A stretch of DNA of 64,000 nt from Streptomyces sp. NBC_01214 (GTDB lineage: Bacteria > Actinomycetota > Actinomycetes > Streptomycetales > Streptomycetaceae), in contig NZ_JAPEOS010000001.1 in the NCBI RefSeq assembly GCF_026340975.1, positions 1 through 64,000 of the forward strand, given 5' to 3'. The notes under the pieces are model-generated. The model saw only the letters and a list, made by a program, of their open reading frames with translations. It made no database searches and was not told the DNA's origin. Position numbers and translations under genes: made by a program. Shown one piece after another: positions 7,105-16,444 of the stretch (the stretch's first letter is position 1; each line of letters starts with the position of its first letter).

Positions 7105-9534
7105 ATGACAGCCACCTCCCCCACGAGCACCACCCAACAGATCCGCAAGGACCTTCCCGCGGATCTCTCCGCCTCCATCGCCGTCTTCCTGATCGCCCTG
7201 CCACTCTCGCTCGGCATCGCCCTGGCCACCGGCGCCCCGCTCCAGGCGGGGCTGGTCGCCGCGGCGGTCGGCGGGATCGTCGCCGGGCGGCTCGGTGGCG
7301 CCCCGCTCCAGGTGAGCGGGCCCGCCGCCGGACTCACCGTGGTCACCGCCGAGTTGATCCAGCGCTACGGATGGCGCACCACGTGCGCCATCACCGTGCT
7401 CGCCGGCATCTGCCAACTCGGCCTCGCCGCACTGCGCACCGCCCGGTCGGCGCTCATGGTCAGCCCGGCCATCGTGCACGGCATGCTCGCGGGCATCGGC
7501 GTGACCATCGCACTGGCCCAGCTGCACATCGTGCTCGGCGGCACACCGCAGAGCAACGCCGTGGCCAACGTCCTCGGGCTGCCGGGCCAGTTGGCCGATC
7601 TGCACCCGGTCGCCCTGGGCATCAGCGTGCTGACCCTGCTCGTCCTGCTCGGCTGGCCACGGCTGCCCGGTCGGGTGGGCCGCGCCCTGCGCAAGGTGCC
7701 CGCGGCGCTCGCCGCCGTCGCCACGGCCACGGCCTTCGCCGCGCTGGCCGGGCTCAGCCTGCCGCGGGTGGACCTGCCGTCCTGGCGCAGCCACGCCCTG
7801 CCCGAAATGCCCGAGGGGCCGGTCCTCGGTCTCATCGCCGCGGTACTGACCATCACCCTGGTCGGCAGCGTGGAATCGCTGCTCTCCGCCGTCGCGACCG
7901 ACAAGCTGATCGCCTCCGAGCGCCGTACGGGCAACCGCCCGCCGCGCGCCGACCTCAACCGGGAACTGCGCGGCCAGGGCGCGGCGAACATCGTCTCCGG
8001 CTCGCTGGGCGGGCTGCCCATCACGGGCGTGGCCGTCCGCAGCGTGGCGAACGTCAAGTCCGGTGCGGTCAGCCGGAAGTCGTCCATGCTGCACGGATTC
8101 TGGGTACTGCTCGCGGCCGGGCTGCTGGTCCCGGTCCTCGACCTGATCCCGCTCGCCGCGCTGGCCGCCCTCGTGATGGCGGTCGGCGTACAGATGGTCA
8201 ACATCACGCACCTGCGCAGTGTCACCCGGCACCGGGAGATCCTGGTCTACGGCACGACCATCGTCGCCGTGGTGCTCGGCGGCGTCCTGGAAGGCGTGGC
8301 CATCGGTATCGCCGTGGCCGTCGCGCTGGCCCTGTACCGGCTCACGCGGACCCGGATCACCGTGGAGCAGCTGGACAGCGGGGCCCACCGGGTGCAGGCG
8401 CGCGGGCAGTTGACCTTCCTCGCGGTGCCCCGGCTGAGCCGGGTGCTGAACCAGATTCCGCACGACAAGCACGCGGTGGTCGAGCTGGACGGCTCGTTCA
8501 TGGACCACGCGGCCTACGAGACGTTGCACGACTGGCAGGATTCCCACCTGGCGCACGGGGGCTCGCTGGAGGTCACCGGCCGCGCCGGCTCGTCGGCGCG
8601 GCTGCCCGAGGCCGCGCCCGGAGCGGCGCCCGACGACGGGCCCGCCGACGGGAGCCCCCACGCGGACCGCTCCCGCCGCACGCCACAGCGCGGCGGGCAC
8701 CAGTGCTGCCGCCCCTGGACCCCGTGGCAGAACCACTGCGACCACCGCCCCGCGAGTACCCGTACGATCACTGCCGCGGCCGCGGCCAAGGCAGCTGCGG
8801 AGGCCGCCGGGGCAAAGACGGAGGCCGTCGCCGAGCCGGCCGGCTCACCCGCCCCCCGGCGGCGCGGCGCGGGCCAACTGGCCAACGGGATCAGCGCCTT
8901 CCAGCGCGACACGGCGCCCCACGTGCGGGACGAGCTGGCCCGGCTGGCCCGCGAGGGGCAGCGGCCCTCCCAGCTCTTCCTCACCTGTGCGGACTCCCGC
9001 CTGGTGACCAGCATGATCACGGCCAGCGGGCCCGGCGACCTGTTCACCGTCCGCAACGTCGGCAATCTGGTCCCGCTGCCCGGCGCGGAGTCCACCGACG
9101 ACTCCGTGGCCGCAGCCATCGAATACGCCGTGGACGTGCTGCAGGTGGACAGCATCACGGTGTGCGGACACTCGGGCTGCGGCGCCATGCAGGCCCTGCT
9201 CTCCTCCGCGCCCGGCGCCCCGATGACCCCGCTGCGCCGCTGGCTGAAGCACGGGCTGCCCAGCCTGGAGCGGATGGCCAGCCGCCACCACGCCTGGGCC
9301 CGGATCGCGGGCCGGCTCCCGGCGGACGCGGTGGAGCAGCTCTGCCTGACCAATGTGGTCCAGCAGCTGGACCATCTGCGGGCCCATGAATCGGTGGCCC
9401 GGCGACTCGCCGAGGGCACCCTCGAACTGCACGGGATGTACTTCCACGTGGGCGAGGCGCAGGCGTATCTGCTGTCCGAGGGCGAGGACTTCTTCGACTG
9501 TCGGGTCTTCGACAGCGTGGGTCAGCACGCCTGA
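7105..9534 (+). CDS. SulP-family anion transporter fused to beta-carbonic anhydrase
   Basis: An 809-aa fusion. Residues of about 15-430 carry multiple hydrophobic helices and the SulP signature region (VSGPAAGLTVV). They are followed by a STAS-like stretch to about 490, an Ala/Glu linker, and a beta-carbonic anhydrase from about 590. The zinc ligands are visible as Cys628 and Asp630-Ser-Arg632 (CADSR), then His689 and Cys692 (HSGCG). SulP proteins move bicarbonate or sulfate; tethering a carbonic anhydrase suggests CO2/bicarbonate handling at the membrane. The start follows an AGGAG 10 nt upstream. Such fusions occur in other actinobacteria, so this is a recognised architecture. Confidence 0.9.
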   Translation: MTATSPTSTTQQIRKDLPADLSASIAVFLIALPLSLGIALATGAPLQAGLVAAAVGGIVAGRLGGAPLQVSGPAAGLTVVTAELIQRYGWRTTCAITVLAGICQLGLAALRTARSALMVSPAIVHGMLAGIGVTIALAQLHIVLGGTPQSNAVANVLGLPGQLADLHPVALGISVLTLLVLLGWPRLPGRVGRALRKVPAALAAVATATAFAALAGLSLPRVDLPSWRSHALPEMPEGPVLGLIAAVLTITLVGSVESLLSAVATDKLIASERRTGNRPPRADLNRELRGQGAANIVSGSLGGLPITGVAVRSVANVKSGAVSRKSSMLHGFWVLLAAGLLVPVLDLIPLAALAALVMAVGVQMVNITHLRSVTRHREILVYGTTIVAVVLGGVLEGVAIGIAVAVALALYRLTRTRITVEQLDSGAHRVQARGQLTFLAVPRLSRVLNQIPHDKHAVVELDGSFMDHAAYETLHDWQDSHLAHGGSLEVTGRAGSSARLPEAAPGAAPDDGPADGSPHADRSRRTPQRGGHQCCRPWTPWQNHCDHRPASTRTITAAAAAKAAAEAAGAKTEAVAEPAGSPAPRRRGAGQLANGISAFQRDTAPHVRDELARLAREGQRPSQLFLTCADSRLVTSMITASGPGDLFTVRNVGNLVPLPGAESTDDSVAAAIEYAVDVLQVDSITVCGHSGCGAMQALLSSAPGAPMTPLRRWLKHGLPSLERMASRHHAWARIAGRLPADAVEQLCLTNVVQQLDHLRAHESVARRLAEGTLELHGMYFHVGEAQAYLLSEGEDFFDCRVFDSVGQHA

Positions 9535-9566
9535 ACCGATACCCTCCCGTATTCGTGCATTCGTTT

Positions 9567-9600
9567 GGCCCCTCCCCGCCCCTTGCAGCGGGGAGGGGCC
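9567..9600 (+). terminator. Terminator after the SulP-carbonic anhydrase gene
   Basis: A perfect 13-bp G+C-rich stem (9567-9579 with 9588-9600) closes an 8-nt loop, 32 nt past the stop codon. Confidence 0.8.
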
Positions 9601-9736
9601 ATTCGCACTCCGTTCTCGCGCGGACCAGATCGTGATATAGGTCTAAACCAATTCTCGGCTACCCCTTGTCACCTGGGCCGCTGACTGATGAGCTATGCCC
9701 GGGGACACAACGGACACCCTGGGAAAGGGAGATGTC

Positions 9737-11692
9737 GTGAGCAATGAGAGCCTGGCCAATCTGCTCAAGGAGGAGCGGCGGTTCGCACCGCCCGCCGATC
9801 TGGCCGCCGCCGCCAATGTGACCGAGGCTGCGTATGCACAGGCCGACGCGGACCGGCTGGGCTTCTGGGCCGAGCAGGCCCGGCGGCTGACCTGGGCCAC
9901 CGAGCCGACCGAGACGCTCGACTGGACGAACCCGCCCTTCGCGAAGTGGTTCGCGGACGGCAAGCTCAACGTCGCGTACAACTGCGTGGACCGTCACGTC
10001 GAGGCCGGCAACGGCGACCGCGTCGCCATCCACTTCGAGGGCGAGCCCGGCGACAGCCGCTCGATCACCTACGCCGAGCTCAAGGACGAGGTCTCCAAGG
10101 CCGCCAACGCCCTGACCGAGCTGGGTGTCGAGGCCGGCGACCGCGTCGCCGTCTACCTGCCGATGATCCCCGAGGCGGTCGTCGCGATGCTCGCGTGCGC
10201 CCGTGTCGGCGCCGCGCACTCCGTGGTCTTCGGCGGGTTCTCCGCCGACGCCGTCGCCTCCCGCATCCAGGACGCCGACGCGAAGCTGGTGATCACCGCC
10301 GACGGCGGCTACCGCCGCGGCAAGCCCACCGCCCTGAAGCCCGCCATCGACGAGGCCGTCGCCAAGTGTCCGCAGGTCGAGCACGTGCTCGTCGTGCGCC
10401 GCACCGGCCAGGACACCGCCTTCGCCGAGGGCCGCGACCTCTGGTGGCACGACGTGGTCGGCCGGCAGTCCGCCGAGCACGCCCCGCAGCCGTTCGACGC
10501 CGAGCACCCGCTCTTCATCCTCTACACCTCGGGGACCACGGGTAAGCCCAAGGGCATCCTGCACACCTCCGGCGGCTACCTCACGCAGGCCGCGTACACC
10601 CACCAGGCGGTCTTCGACCTGAAGCCGGAGACCGACGTCTACTGGTGCACCGCCGACATCGGCTGGGTGACCGGGCACTCCTACATCGTCTACGGGCCGC
10701 TCGCGAACGGCGCCACCCAGGTGATGTACGAGGGCACCCCCGACACCCCGCACCAGGGCCGGTTCTGGGAGGTCGTCCAGAAGTACGGGGTGACCATCCT
10801 CTACACGGCGCCCACGGCCATCCGCACGTTCATGAAGTGGGGCGACGACATCCCCGCGAAGTTCGACCTGTCGAGCCTGCGCGTACTGGGCTCGGTCGGC
10901 GAGCCGATCAACCCCGAGGCCTGGATCTGGTACCGCAAGCACATCGGCGGCGACCGCTGCCCGATCGTGGACACCTGGTGGCAGACCGAGACCGGCGCGA
11001 TGATGATCTCCCCGCTGCCGGGCGTCACCGCCACCAAGCCGGGCTCCGCACAGCGCGCCCTGCCCGGGATCTCCGCCACCGTCGTGGACGACGAGGCGCA
11101 CGAGGTCCCGAACGGCGGGGGCGGCTACCTGGTGCTCACCGAGCCGTGGCCGTCGATGCTGCGCACCATCTGGGGCGACGACCAGCGGTTCATCGACACC
11201 TACTGGTCGCGCTTCGAAGGCAAGTACTTCGCCGGTGACGGCGCCAAGAAGGACGACGACGGCGACATCTGGCTGCTCGGCCGGGTGGACGACGTGATGC
11301 TGGTGTCCGGCCACAACATTTCGACCACCGAGGTCGAGTCGGCCCTCGTCTCGCACCCCTCGGTCGCCGAGGCGGCCGTGGTCGGCGCCAACGACGAGAC
11401 CACCGGTCAGGCCATCGTCGCCTTCGTCATCCTGCGCGGCAGCGCCTCCGAGACCGAGAACCTGGTCGCGGACCTGCGCAACCACGTGGGCAGCACGCTG
11501 GGCCCGATCGCCAAGCCCAAGCGGATCCTGCCGGTCCAGGAGCTGCCGAAGACCCGCTCGGGCAAGATCATGCGCCGTCTGCTGCGCGACGTGGCGGAGA
11601 ACCGCGCGGTCGGTGACGTCACCACGCTCGCCGACTCCTCGGTCATGGACCTGATCCAGAGCAAGCTCCCGGCCGCCGGCAGCGAGGACTGA
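9737..11692 (+). CDS. acs: Acetyl-CoA synthetase (AMP-forming)
   Basis: A 651-aa ANL-superfamily enzyme that activates acetate to acetyl-AMP and then acetyl-CoA. Visible motifs are YTSGTTGKPKG (ATP binding), the acetate-pocket region DTWWQTETG, the hinge GRVDDVMLVSG and the C-terminal catalytic lysine Lys610 in KTRSGKIMRR. In the family this lysine is acetylated by GNAT acyltransferases and deacetylated by sirtuins, so activity is likely controlled that way. GTG 9737 is preferred over ATG 9695 because it follows AAAGGGAG and matches the usual N-terminus SNESLANLLKEE. The length is typical. Confidence 0.96.
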   Translation: MSNESLANLLKEERRFAPPADLAAAANVTEAAYAQADADRLGFWAEQARRLTWATEPTETLDWTNPPFAKWFADGKLNVAYNCVDRHVEAGNGDRVAIHFEGEPGDSRSITYAELKDEVSKAANALTELGVEAGDRVAVYLPMIPEAVVAMLACARVGAAHSVVFGGFSADAVASRIQDADAKLVITADGGYRRGKPTALKPAIDEAVAKCPQVEHVLVVRRTGQDTAFAEGRDLWWHDVVGRQSAEHAPQPFDAEHPLFILYTSGTTGKPKGILHTSGGYLTQAAYTHQAVFDLKPETDVYWCTADIGWVTGHSYIVYGPLANGATQVMYEGTPDTPHQGRFWEVVQKYGVTILYTAPTAIRTFMKWGDDIPAKFDLSSLRVLGSVGEPINPEAWIWYRKHIGGDRCPIVDTWWQTETGAMMISPLPGVTATKPGSAQRALPGISATVVDDEAHEVPNGGGGYLVLTEPWPSMLRTIWGDDQRFIDTYWSRFEGKYFAGDGAKKDDDGDIWLLGRVDDVMLVSGHNISTTEVESALVSHPSVAEAAVVGANDETTGQAIVAFVILRGSASETENLVADLRNHVGSTLGPIAKPKRILPVQELPKTRSGKIMRRLLRDVAENRAVGDVTTLADSSVMDLIQSKLPAAGSED

Positions 11693-11753
11693 GGCACACC
11701 GCCCGAAACGCACTGAGCTGCGCTGAGACGCACTGAGTCATACCGACGCACCG

Positions 11754-11790
11754 AAAGGGGCACCCGGCACGCCGCGCCGGGTGCCCCTTT
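11754..11790 (+). terminator. Terminator after acs
   Basis: A perfect 15-bp stem (11754-11768 with 11776-11790) with a 7-nt loop, about 60 nt past the acs stop; the 3' arm ends in TTT. Confidence 0.85.
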
Positions 11791-11939
11791 CGCACTTAAA
11801 GTGATGATCACCGGATACGCCCTCGCGTGCACCCTGTAAAATATTAAAAGCGTAAAGAAAGACCACAGGGTGCGCCGGGAAGTCTGGTCGGCAATGAGTT
11901 CTGCCATGCCGTCCAACCGCCCCCCGGAGGTGTCCCCTC

Positions 11940-13373
11940 GTGGCCGCGCCCAGCCCCACCGACCACAAGAGCCCCAAGCTGCTCGGCCGCCTCTCACTGC
12001 CCGAGCTCCGCTTCGTCGGCGACGCCCTGCGCGCCGAGACCGTCGGCGGTGTGCTGTTGCTGGTGGCCGCGATCGTCGCCCTCCTGTGGGCGAACATCCC
12101 CGCCCTCTCGGAGAGCTACTCCAGCGTCCGGTCCTTCCACATCGGCCCCGCCTCCCTCGGCCTGGACCTCTCGCTCCAACACTGGGCGGCCGACGGACTC
12201 CTCGCCATCTTCTTCTTCGTCGCCGGCATCGAGCTCAAGCGCGAGCTCGTCGCGGGCGATCTGCGCGATGCCCGGGCAGCCGCGCTCCCGGTGATCGCCG
12301 CCCTGTGCGGCATGGCCGTACCCGCGGTGGTCTACCTGCTCGTCAACGTCCTGGGCGACGGCTCCACCGCCGGCTGGGCCGTCCCGACCGCCACCGACAT
12401 CGCCTTCGCGCTCGCCGTCCTCGCCGTCATCGGCACCTCGCTGCCATCGGCCCTGCGCGCCTTCCTGCTGACCCTCGCGGTCGTCGACGACCTCTTCGCC
12501 ATCCTGATCATCGCGGTGTTCTTCACCAGCGAGATCGACTTCCTCGCGCTCGGCGGCGCGCTCGTGGGCCTCGCCCTCTTCTGGTTCCTGCTCCGCAAGG
12601 ACGTCCACGGCTGGTACGTCTACGTTCCGCTCGCCCTGGCCATCTGGGGCCTGATGTACAACAGCGGCGTCCACGCCACCATCGCCGGCGTCGCCATGGG
12701 CCTGATGCTCCGCTGCACCCGCCGGGAGGGCGAGCAGCGCTCCCCCGGCGAGCACATCGAGCACCTGGTCCGGCCCGTATCGGCCGGTCTCGCCGTGCCC
12801 CTCTTCGCCCTCTTCTCCGCCGGTGTCTCCCTCTCCGACCAGGCCATCGCCCAGGTCTTCACGCGGCCCGAGACCCTCGGCGTGGTGCTCGGCCTGGTCA
12901 TCGGCAAGGCGGTGGGCATCTTCGGCGGCACCTGGCTGGCCGCCCGCTTCACCAAGGCCGAGTTGAACGAGGACCTCGCCTGGCCGGACGTACTCGCCGT
13001 GGCCTCGCTCGCCGGCATCGGCTTCACCGTCTCCCTCCTGATCGGCGAACTCGCCTTCGCCGACGACCCGGTCCTCACCGACGAGATCAAGGCTGCCGTC
13101 CTGTTCGGCTCCCTGATCGCCGCCGTGGTCGCGTGCGTCATGCTCAAGCTCCGCAACCGCACGTACCGGGCGCTCACCGAGGCCGAGGAGCGCGACGACG
13201 ACCACGACGGCATCCCGGACATCTACGAGGAGCACAACCCCGCGTACCACCTGCGGATGGCCAAGATCTACGAGGACAGGGCCGCGGAACACCGCCGCAA
13301 GGCCGAGAAGCAGGCCGCCACCGCGCTCCAAACCGCAGCCGGGTCCACCACCGACGGCGACCGTCCGGCATGA
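11940..13373 (+). CDS. nhaA: NhaA-type Na+/H+ antiporter
   Basis: A 477-aa inner-membrane antiporter that exchanges sodium for protons for pH and salt homeostasis. Multiple membrane helices are visible. The unwound-helix motif TDIAFALAVLAVIG precedes the ion-binding Asp pair VDDLFAIL. The C-terminal 60 residues after the last helix are charged and cytoplasmic (repeated EDR, AEKQ). GTG 11940 has GGAGGTG 7 nt upstream. The preceding 120 nt contain an AT-rich island (about 11795-11865) that probably holds the promoter. It is the first gene of a run with the holin-X-like and hydrolase genes. Confidence 0.93.
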   Translation: MAAPSPTDHKSPKLLGRLSLPELRFVGDALRAETVGGVLLLVAAIVALLWANIPALSESYSSVRSFHIGPASLGLDLSLQHWAADGLLAIFFFVAGIELKRELVAGDLRDARAAALPVIAALCGMAVPAVVYLLVNVLGDGSTAGWAVPTATDIAFALAVLAVIGTSLPSALRAFLLTLAVVDDLFAILIIAVFFTSEIDFLALGGALVGLALFWFLLRKDVHGWYVYVPLALAIWGLMYNSGVHATIAGVAMGLMLRCTRREGEQRSPGEHIEHLVRPVSAGLAVPLFALFSAGVSLSDQAIAQVFTRPETLGVVLGLVIGKAVGIFGGTWLAARFTKAELNEDLAWPDVLAVASLAGIGFTVSLLIGELAFADDPVLTDEIKAAVLFGSLIAAVVACVMLKLRNRTYRALTEAEERDDDHDGIPDIYEEHNPAYHLRMAKIYEDRAAEHRRKAEKQAATALQTAAGSTTDGDRPA

Positions 13374-13433
13374 TCTGACTGACGACGCAAGACAGCCGTG
13401 CCGCCCGGCAGCAGACGACAGAGGGAGAGAGCG

Positions 13434-13892
13434 ATGAGCGCAGTGGACCAAGAGGCGCAGGGAGCCGAGCGCACACTCGGCCAACTGGTCGCCTCGGCCA
13501 CCGCCGAGATGTCCGCGCTGGTGCACGACGAGATCGCCCTCGCCAAGGCGGAGATCCGCGAGGACGTCAAGCGCGTGGGCAGCGGTTCCGCCTCGATGGT
13601 GGCCGCCGGAGTGCTCGCGCTCTTCTCCGTCCCGGTGCTGACCTTCGCCGCGGCGTACGGGATCCACAACCTCGGGCTCGGGCTCGCGTGGTCCTTCCTC
13701 ATCGTCGGCAGCGCGTTCCTGCTGATCGCGGGCGTGCTCGTACTGATCGGCGTACGCAAGTTCAAGAAGGTCAAGCCGCCGGAGAAGTCCATCGCCTCCG
13801 TCAAGCAGACCGCCGCGCTGGTCCAGACCGTCAAGCCGCACCCGCGGCCGGTGAGTGACAAGGCTGTGGGTGTGGCACGCTCGTCCTCATGA
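13434..13892 (+). CDS. Actinobacterial holin-X / phage-holin-like membrane protein
   Basis: A 152-aa protein with an N-terminal helical region (LGQLVASATAEMSALVHDEIALAKAEI) of the putative actinobacterial holin-X family, then two membrane helices at about residues 55-80 and 85-110, and a basic tail. The family name is historical; its role in Streptomyces is unknown and probably not lysis. ATG 13434 follows GAGGGAGAG. It starts 60 nt after nhaA and overlaps the hydrolase start by 4 nt (ATGA at 13889). Confidence 0.75.
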   Translation: MSAVDQEAQGAERTLGQLVASATAEMSALVHDEIALAKAEIREDVKRVGSGSASMVAAGVLALFSVPVLTFAAAYGIHNLGLGLAWSFLIVGSAFLLIAGVLVLIGVRKFKKVKPPEKSIASVKQTAALVQTVKPHPRPVSDKAVGVARSSS

Positions 13893-14848
13893 CAGCGCCC
13901 ACGCCGGACTCCAGCGTTCCTCCCACAGCTGCCACGGCGGTACGGCTCGACCTCCCCGGCGGGCGGGCGGTGACGCACCGGGACGTCGCCGCGAACGGCG
14001 CCCGCTTCCACGTCGCCGAGCTCGGTGACGGGCCGCTGGTGCTGCTGCTCCACGGCTTCCCGCAGTTCTGGTGGACCTGGCGGCACCAGATGACCGCGCT
14101 CGCCGACGCCGGGTACCGGGCGGTCGCGATGGACCTGCGCGGCGTGGGCGGCAGCGACCGCACCCCGCGCGGATACGACCCCGCCAACCTGGCGCTCGAC
14201 ATCACCGGAGTCGTACGGTCCCTCGGCGAGCCGGACGCCGCGCTCGTCGGGCACGACCTGGGCGGGTACCTCGCCTGGACGGCGGCCGTGATGCGGCCCA
14301 AGCTGGTGCGCCGACTCGTGGTCTCCTCCATGCCGCATCCGCGCCGCTGGCGCTCGGCGATGCTGTCGGACTTCGGTCAGACCCGGGCGAGTTCACACAT
14401 CTGGGGCTTCCAGCGGCCGTTCGTTCCCGAGCGTCAGCTCGTCGCCGACGGCGGGGCGCTCGTAGGGGAGCTGATCCGGGACTGGTCGGGGCCGCGGCCG
14501 CCCGAGGACGAGGATCTGGCCGTGTACCGGCGGGCCATGTGCATCCCGTCCACCGCGCACTGCTCGATCGAGCCGTACCGCTGGATGATGCGGTCGATGG
14601 CGCGGCCCGACGGGATCCAGTTCAACCGGCGGATGAAGCGTCCGGTGCGGGTGCCGACGCTGCACCTGCACGGTTCGCTCGACCCGGTGATGCGTACGCG
14701 CAGCGCAGCCGGTTCCGGGGAGTACGTCGAAGCCCCGTACCGGTGGCGGCTGTTCGACGGGCTCGGGCACTTCCCGCACGAGGAGGACCCGGTCGCCTTC
14801 TCGTCCGAGCTGGTGAACTGGCTCAAGGATCCCGAGCCGGACCGCTGA
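13889..14848 (+). CDS. Alpha/beta-hydrolase, epoxide-hydrolase-like
   Basis: A 319-aa protein with the oxyanion motif HGFPQFWWTW, the nucleophile elbow GHDLGG (Asp nucleophile, as in epoxide hydrolases and dehalogenases), and the late GLGHFPHEE catalytic histidine. The N-terminal 30 residues are variable. It is translationally coupled to the holin-X-like gene by ATGA. A physiological substrate cannot be assigned. The asp-type elbow makes epoxide hydrolase or haloalkane dehalogenase chemistry more likely than esterase. Confidence 0.82.
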   Translation: MTAPTPDSSVPPTAATAVRLDLPGGRAVTHRDVAANGARFHVAELGDGPLVLLLHGFPQFWWTWRHQMTALADAGYRAVAMDLRGVGGSDRTPRGYDPANLALDITGVVRSLGEPDAALVGHDLGGYLAWTAAVMRPKLVRRLVVSSMPHPRRWRSAMLSDFGQTRASSHIWGFQRPFVPERQLVADGGALVGELIRDWSGPRPPEDEDLAVYRRAMCIPSTAHCSIEPYRWMMRSMARPDGIQFNRRMKRPVRVPTLHLHGSLDPVMRTRSAAGSGEYVEAPYRWRLFDGLGHFPHEEDPVAFSSELVNWLKDPEPDR

Positions 14849-15033
14849 CGGGACGCCCGGCCCTTCCGCCACCGAACGGACTGCGGACGGGCCGCGGACC
14901 CGGCGACCGTCCCCTGGAAGGGCGGGAGTTCGAGCGTGCGCTTGTCTTACGAGCATTCAATTGCCTGGCGCATAGGCCAATTGGCCGCCCCTGACGGGGT
15001 TACGGACCTTGGGCCACGGGCAGAGCTCGGAGT

Positions 15034-15207
15034 ATGAGCTGGACGCACGACTACGGTGACACCGCGCACGAACGCCGCTCGGCAGCTACGCCGGGCACCC
15101 ACGAGAGGGCCGGCCGACACGGCCACGACCCCCGCCTCGGGATTCCGCTCATCCTGCGCCGACGGGCCCGCTGGGTCTCCGCGCGCCTGCGCCATCCACG
15201 GACGTAG
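15034..15207 (+). CDS. Small basic hypothetical protein
   Basis: A 57-codon frame from ATG 15034 to TAG 15205 reading MSWTHDYGDTAHERRSA at the start and an Arg-rich LRRRARWVSARLRHP near the end. The composition (HDP, RLGIP, RRRARWVS) looks protein-like and differs from random high-G+C translation, but the ribosome site is poor (GGAG only 1 nt before ATG). It fills the 380-nt gap between the hydrolase and the MarP-like gene. Function unknown. Confidence 0.45.
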   Translation: MSWTHDYGDTAHERRSAATPGTHERAGRHGHDPRLGIPLILRRRARWVSARLRHPRT

Positions 15208-15228
15208 GGACCCGGCGGGAGCGGCGCC

Positions 15229-16440
15229 TCAGAGCGCGCAGCCCTGGCTGTCGACGCGGCGCACGGCGTCCTTGCCGACCCGGATGTCGTCGCGGATCTC
15301 GTCCGCCGTCAGCACGTAACCGGTGTTGGGGTCGTCGAGCGACTTCGCGAAGACGACTCCGTACACCCGGCCTTCGGGCGTCAGCAGCGGTCCGCCGGAG
15401 TTGCCCTGGCGGACCGTCGCGAACAGCGAGTAGACGTCCCGTCGGACGGTACCCCGGTGGTAGATGTCCGGGCCGTTGGCGTTGATCCGCCCGCGGACAC
15501 GGGCCGAACGGACGTCGTACCCGCCGTTCTCCGGGAAGCCCGCGACGATCGCGTCGTTGCCGCTCGCCGCGTCCTTCTCGGAGAACTCCAGCACCGGAGC
15601 CTTCAGCTTCGGCACGTCCAGGACGGCGATGTCGCGCGCCCAGTCGTAGAGCACGACCTTGGCGTCGTACAGCCTGCCCTCGCCGCCGATCTGCACGGTC
15701 GGCTCGCTGACCCCGCCGACGACGTGCGCGTTGGTCATCACCTTGCCGGGCGCGAAGACGAAGCCCGTGCCCTCCAGCACCTTGCTACAGCTGGGGGCGG
15801 TACCGACGACCTTCACGATCGAGCGCTTCGCCACCTCGGCGACGGGGCTGTTGACGAGCGTCGGGTCGGGCGCCTGCACCTCGGTGATGGGCTCGTTGGA
15901 GAACGGGCTGAACACCTGGGGGAAGCCGTTGCGCGCGAGGGTGGAGCTGAAGTCCGAGAACCAGGTGTTCGCCTGGTCGGGCAGCACCCGTGACACGCCG
16001 AGCAGGACCTTGGAGTTACGGACCTCCTTGCCCACGCTGGGCAGCGCGGTCTGGGCCACCAGCAGCCCGATCAGCCACGCCACGAGCAGCATGGCCACCA
16101 CGTTGACCAGGGCGCCGCCGGTCGCGTCGAGCGCGCGCGCCGGCGACCAGGTGATCTTGCGGCGGAGTCTGCTCCCGAGATGGGTGGTCAGGGCCTGGCC
16201 GATCGAGGCGCAGATGATGATCACGACCACGGAGATCACGACGACCGTGGTGGACACCTTGGTGCCGTTGTCCGTCACCCGGTCCCAGACCAGCGGGAGC
16301 AGGGACACGGCGACGAGACCACCGCCGAGGAAGCCGATCACCGACATGATGCCGACGACGAACCCCTGGCGGTAGCCGACGATCGCGAACCATACGGCCG
16401 CGAGCAGCAACAGAATGTCCAGCACGTTCACGTGGGCCAC
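15229..16440 (-). CDS. MarP-like membrane serine protease (CvpA + trypsin fold)
   Basis: A 403-aa protein with four N-terminal membrane helices of the CvpA type (residues about 5-135), then an extracytoplasmic chymotrypsin-like protease. The catalytic triad is visible as His in TNAHVV, Asp in ARDIAVL and Ser in QGNSGGP. Mycobacterial MarP uses this architecture for acid and oxidative stress resistance; the Streptomyces role is inferred. GTG 16440 begins 4 nt after the stop of the upstream NUDIX gene, implying coupling; GTG 16428 (residue 5) is an alternative start. Confidence 0.88.
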   Translation of the reverse strand: MAHVNVLDILLLLAAVWFAIVGYRQGFVVGIMSVIGFLGGGLVAVSLLPLVWDRVTDNGTKVSTTVVVISVVVIIICASIGQALTTHLGSRLRRKITWSPARALDATGGALVNVVAMLLVAWLIGLLVAQTALPSVGKEVRNSKVLLGVSRVLPDQANTWFSDFSSTLARNGFPQVFSPFSNEPITEVQAPDPTLVNSPVAEVAKRSIVKVVGTAPSCSKVLEGTGFVFAPGKVMTNAHVVGGVSEPTVQIGGEGRLYDAKVVLYDWARDIAVLDVPKLKAPVLEFSEKDAASGNDAIVAGFPENGGYDVRSARVRGRINANGPDIYHRGTVRRDVYSLFATVRQGNSGGPLLTPEGRVYGVVFAKSLDDPNTGYVLTADEIRDDIRVGKDAVRRVDSQGCAL

Positions 16441-16444
16441 CGTC

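Noticed and set aside
7045..8745. A 566-codon minus-strand frame opposite the SulP fusion
   Set aside because: Low-complexity Gly/Gln/Arg composition with no motif; the plus strand encodes a clear transporter.
9659..11713. A 684-codon minus-strand open frame opposite acs
   Set aside because: It is the antisense shadow of acs; G+C-rich coding often leaves long opposite frames. The plus-strand frame has all family motifs and a ribosome site.
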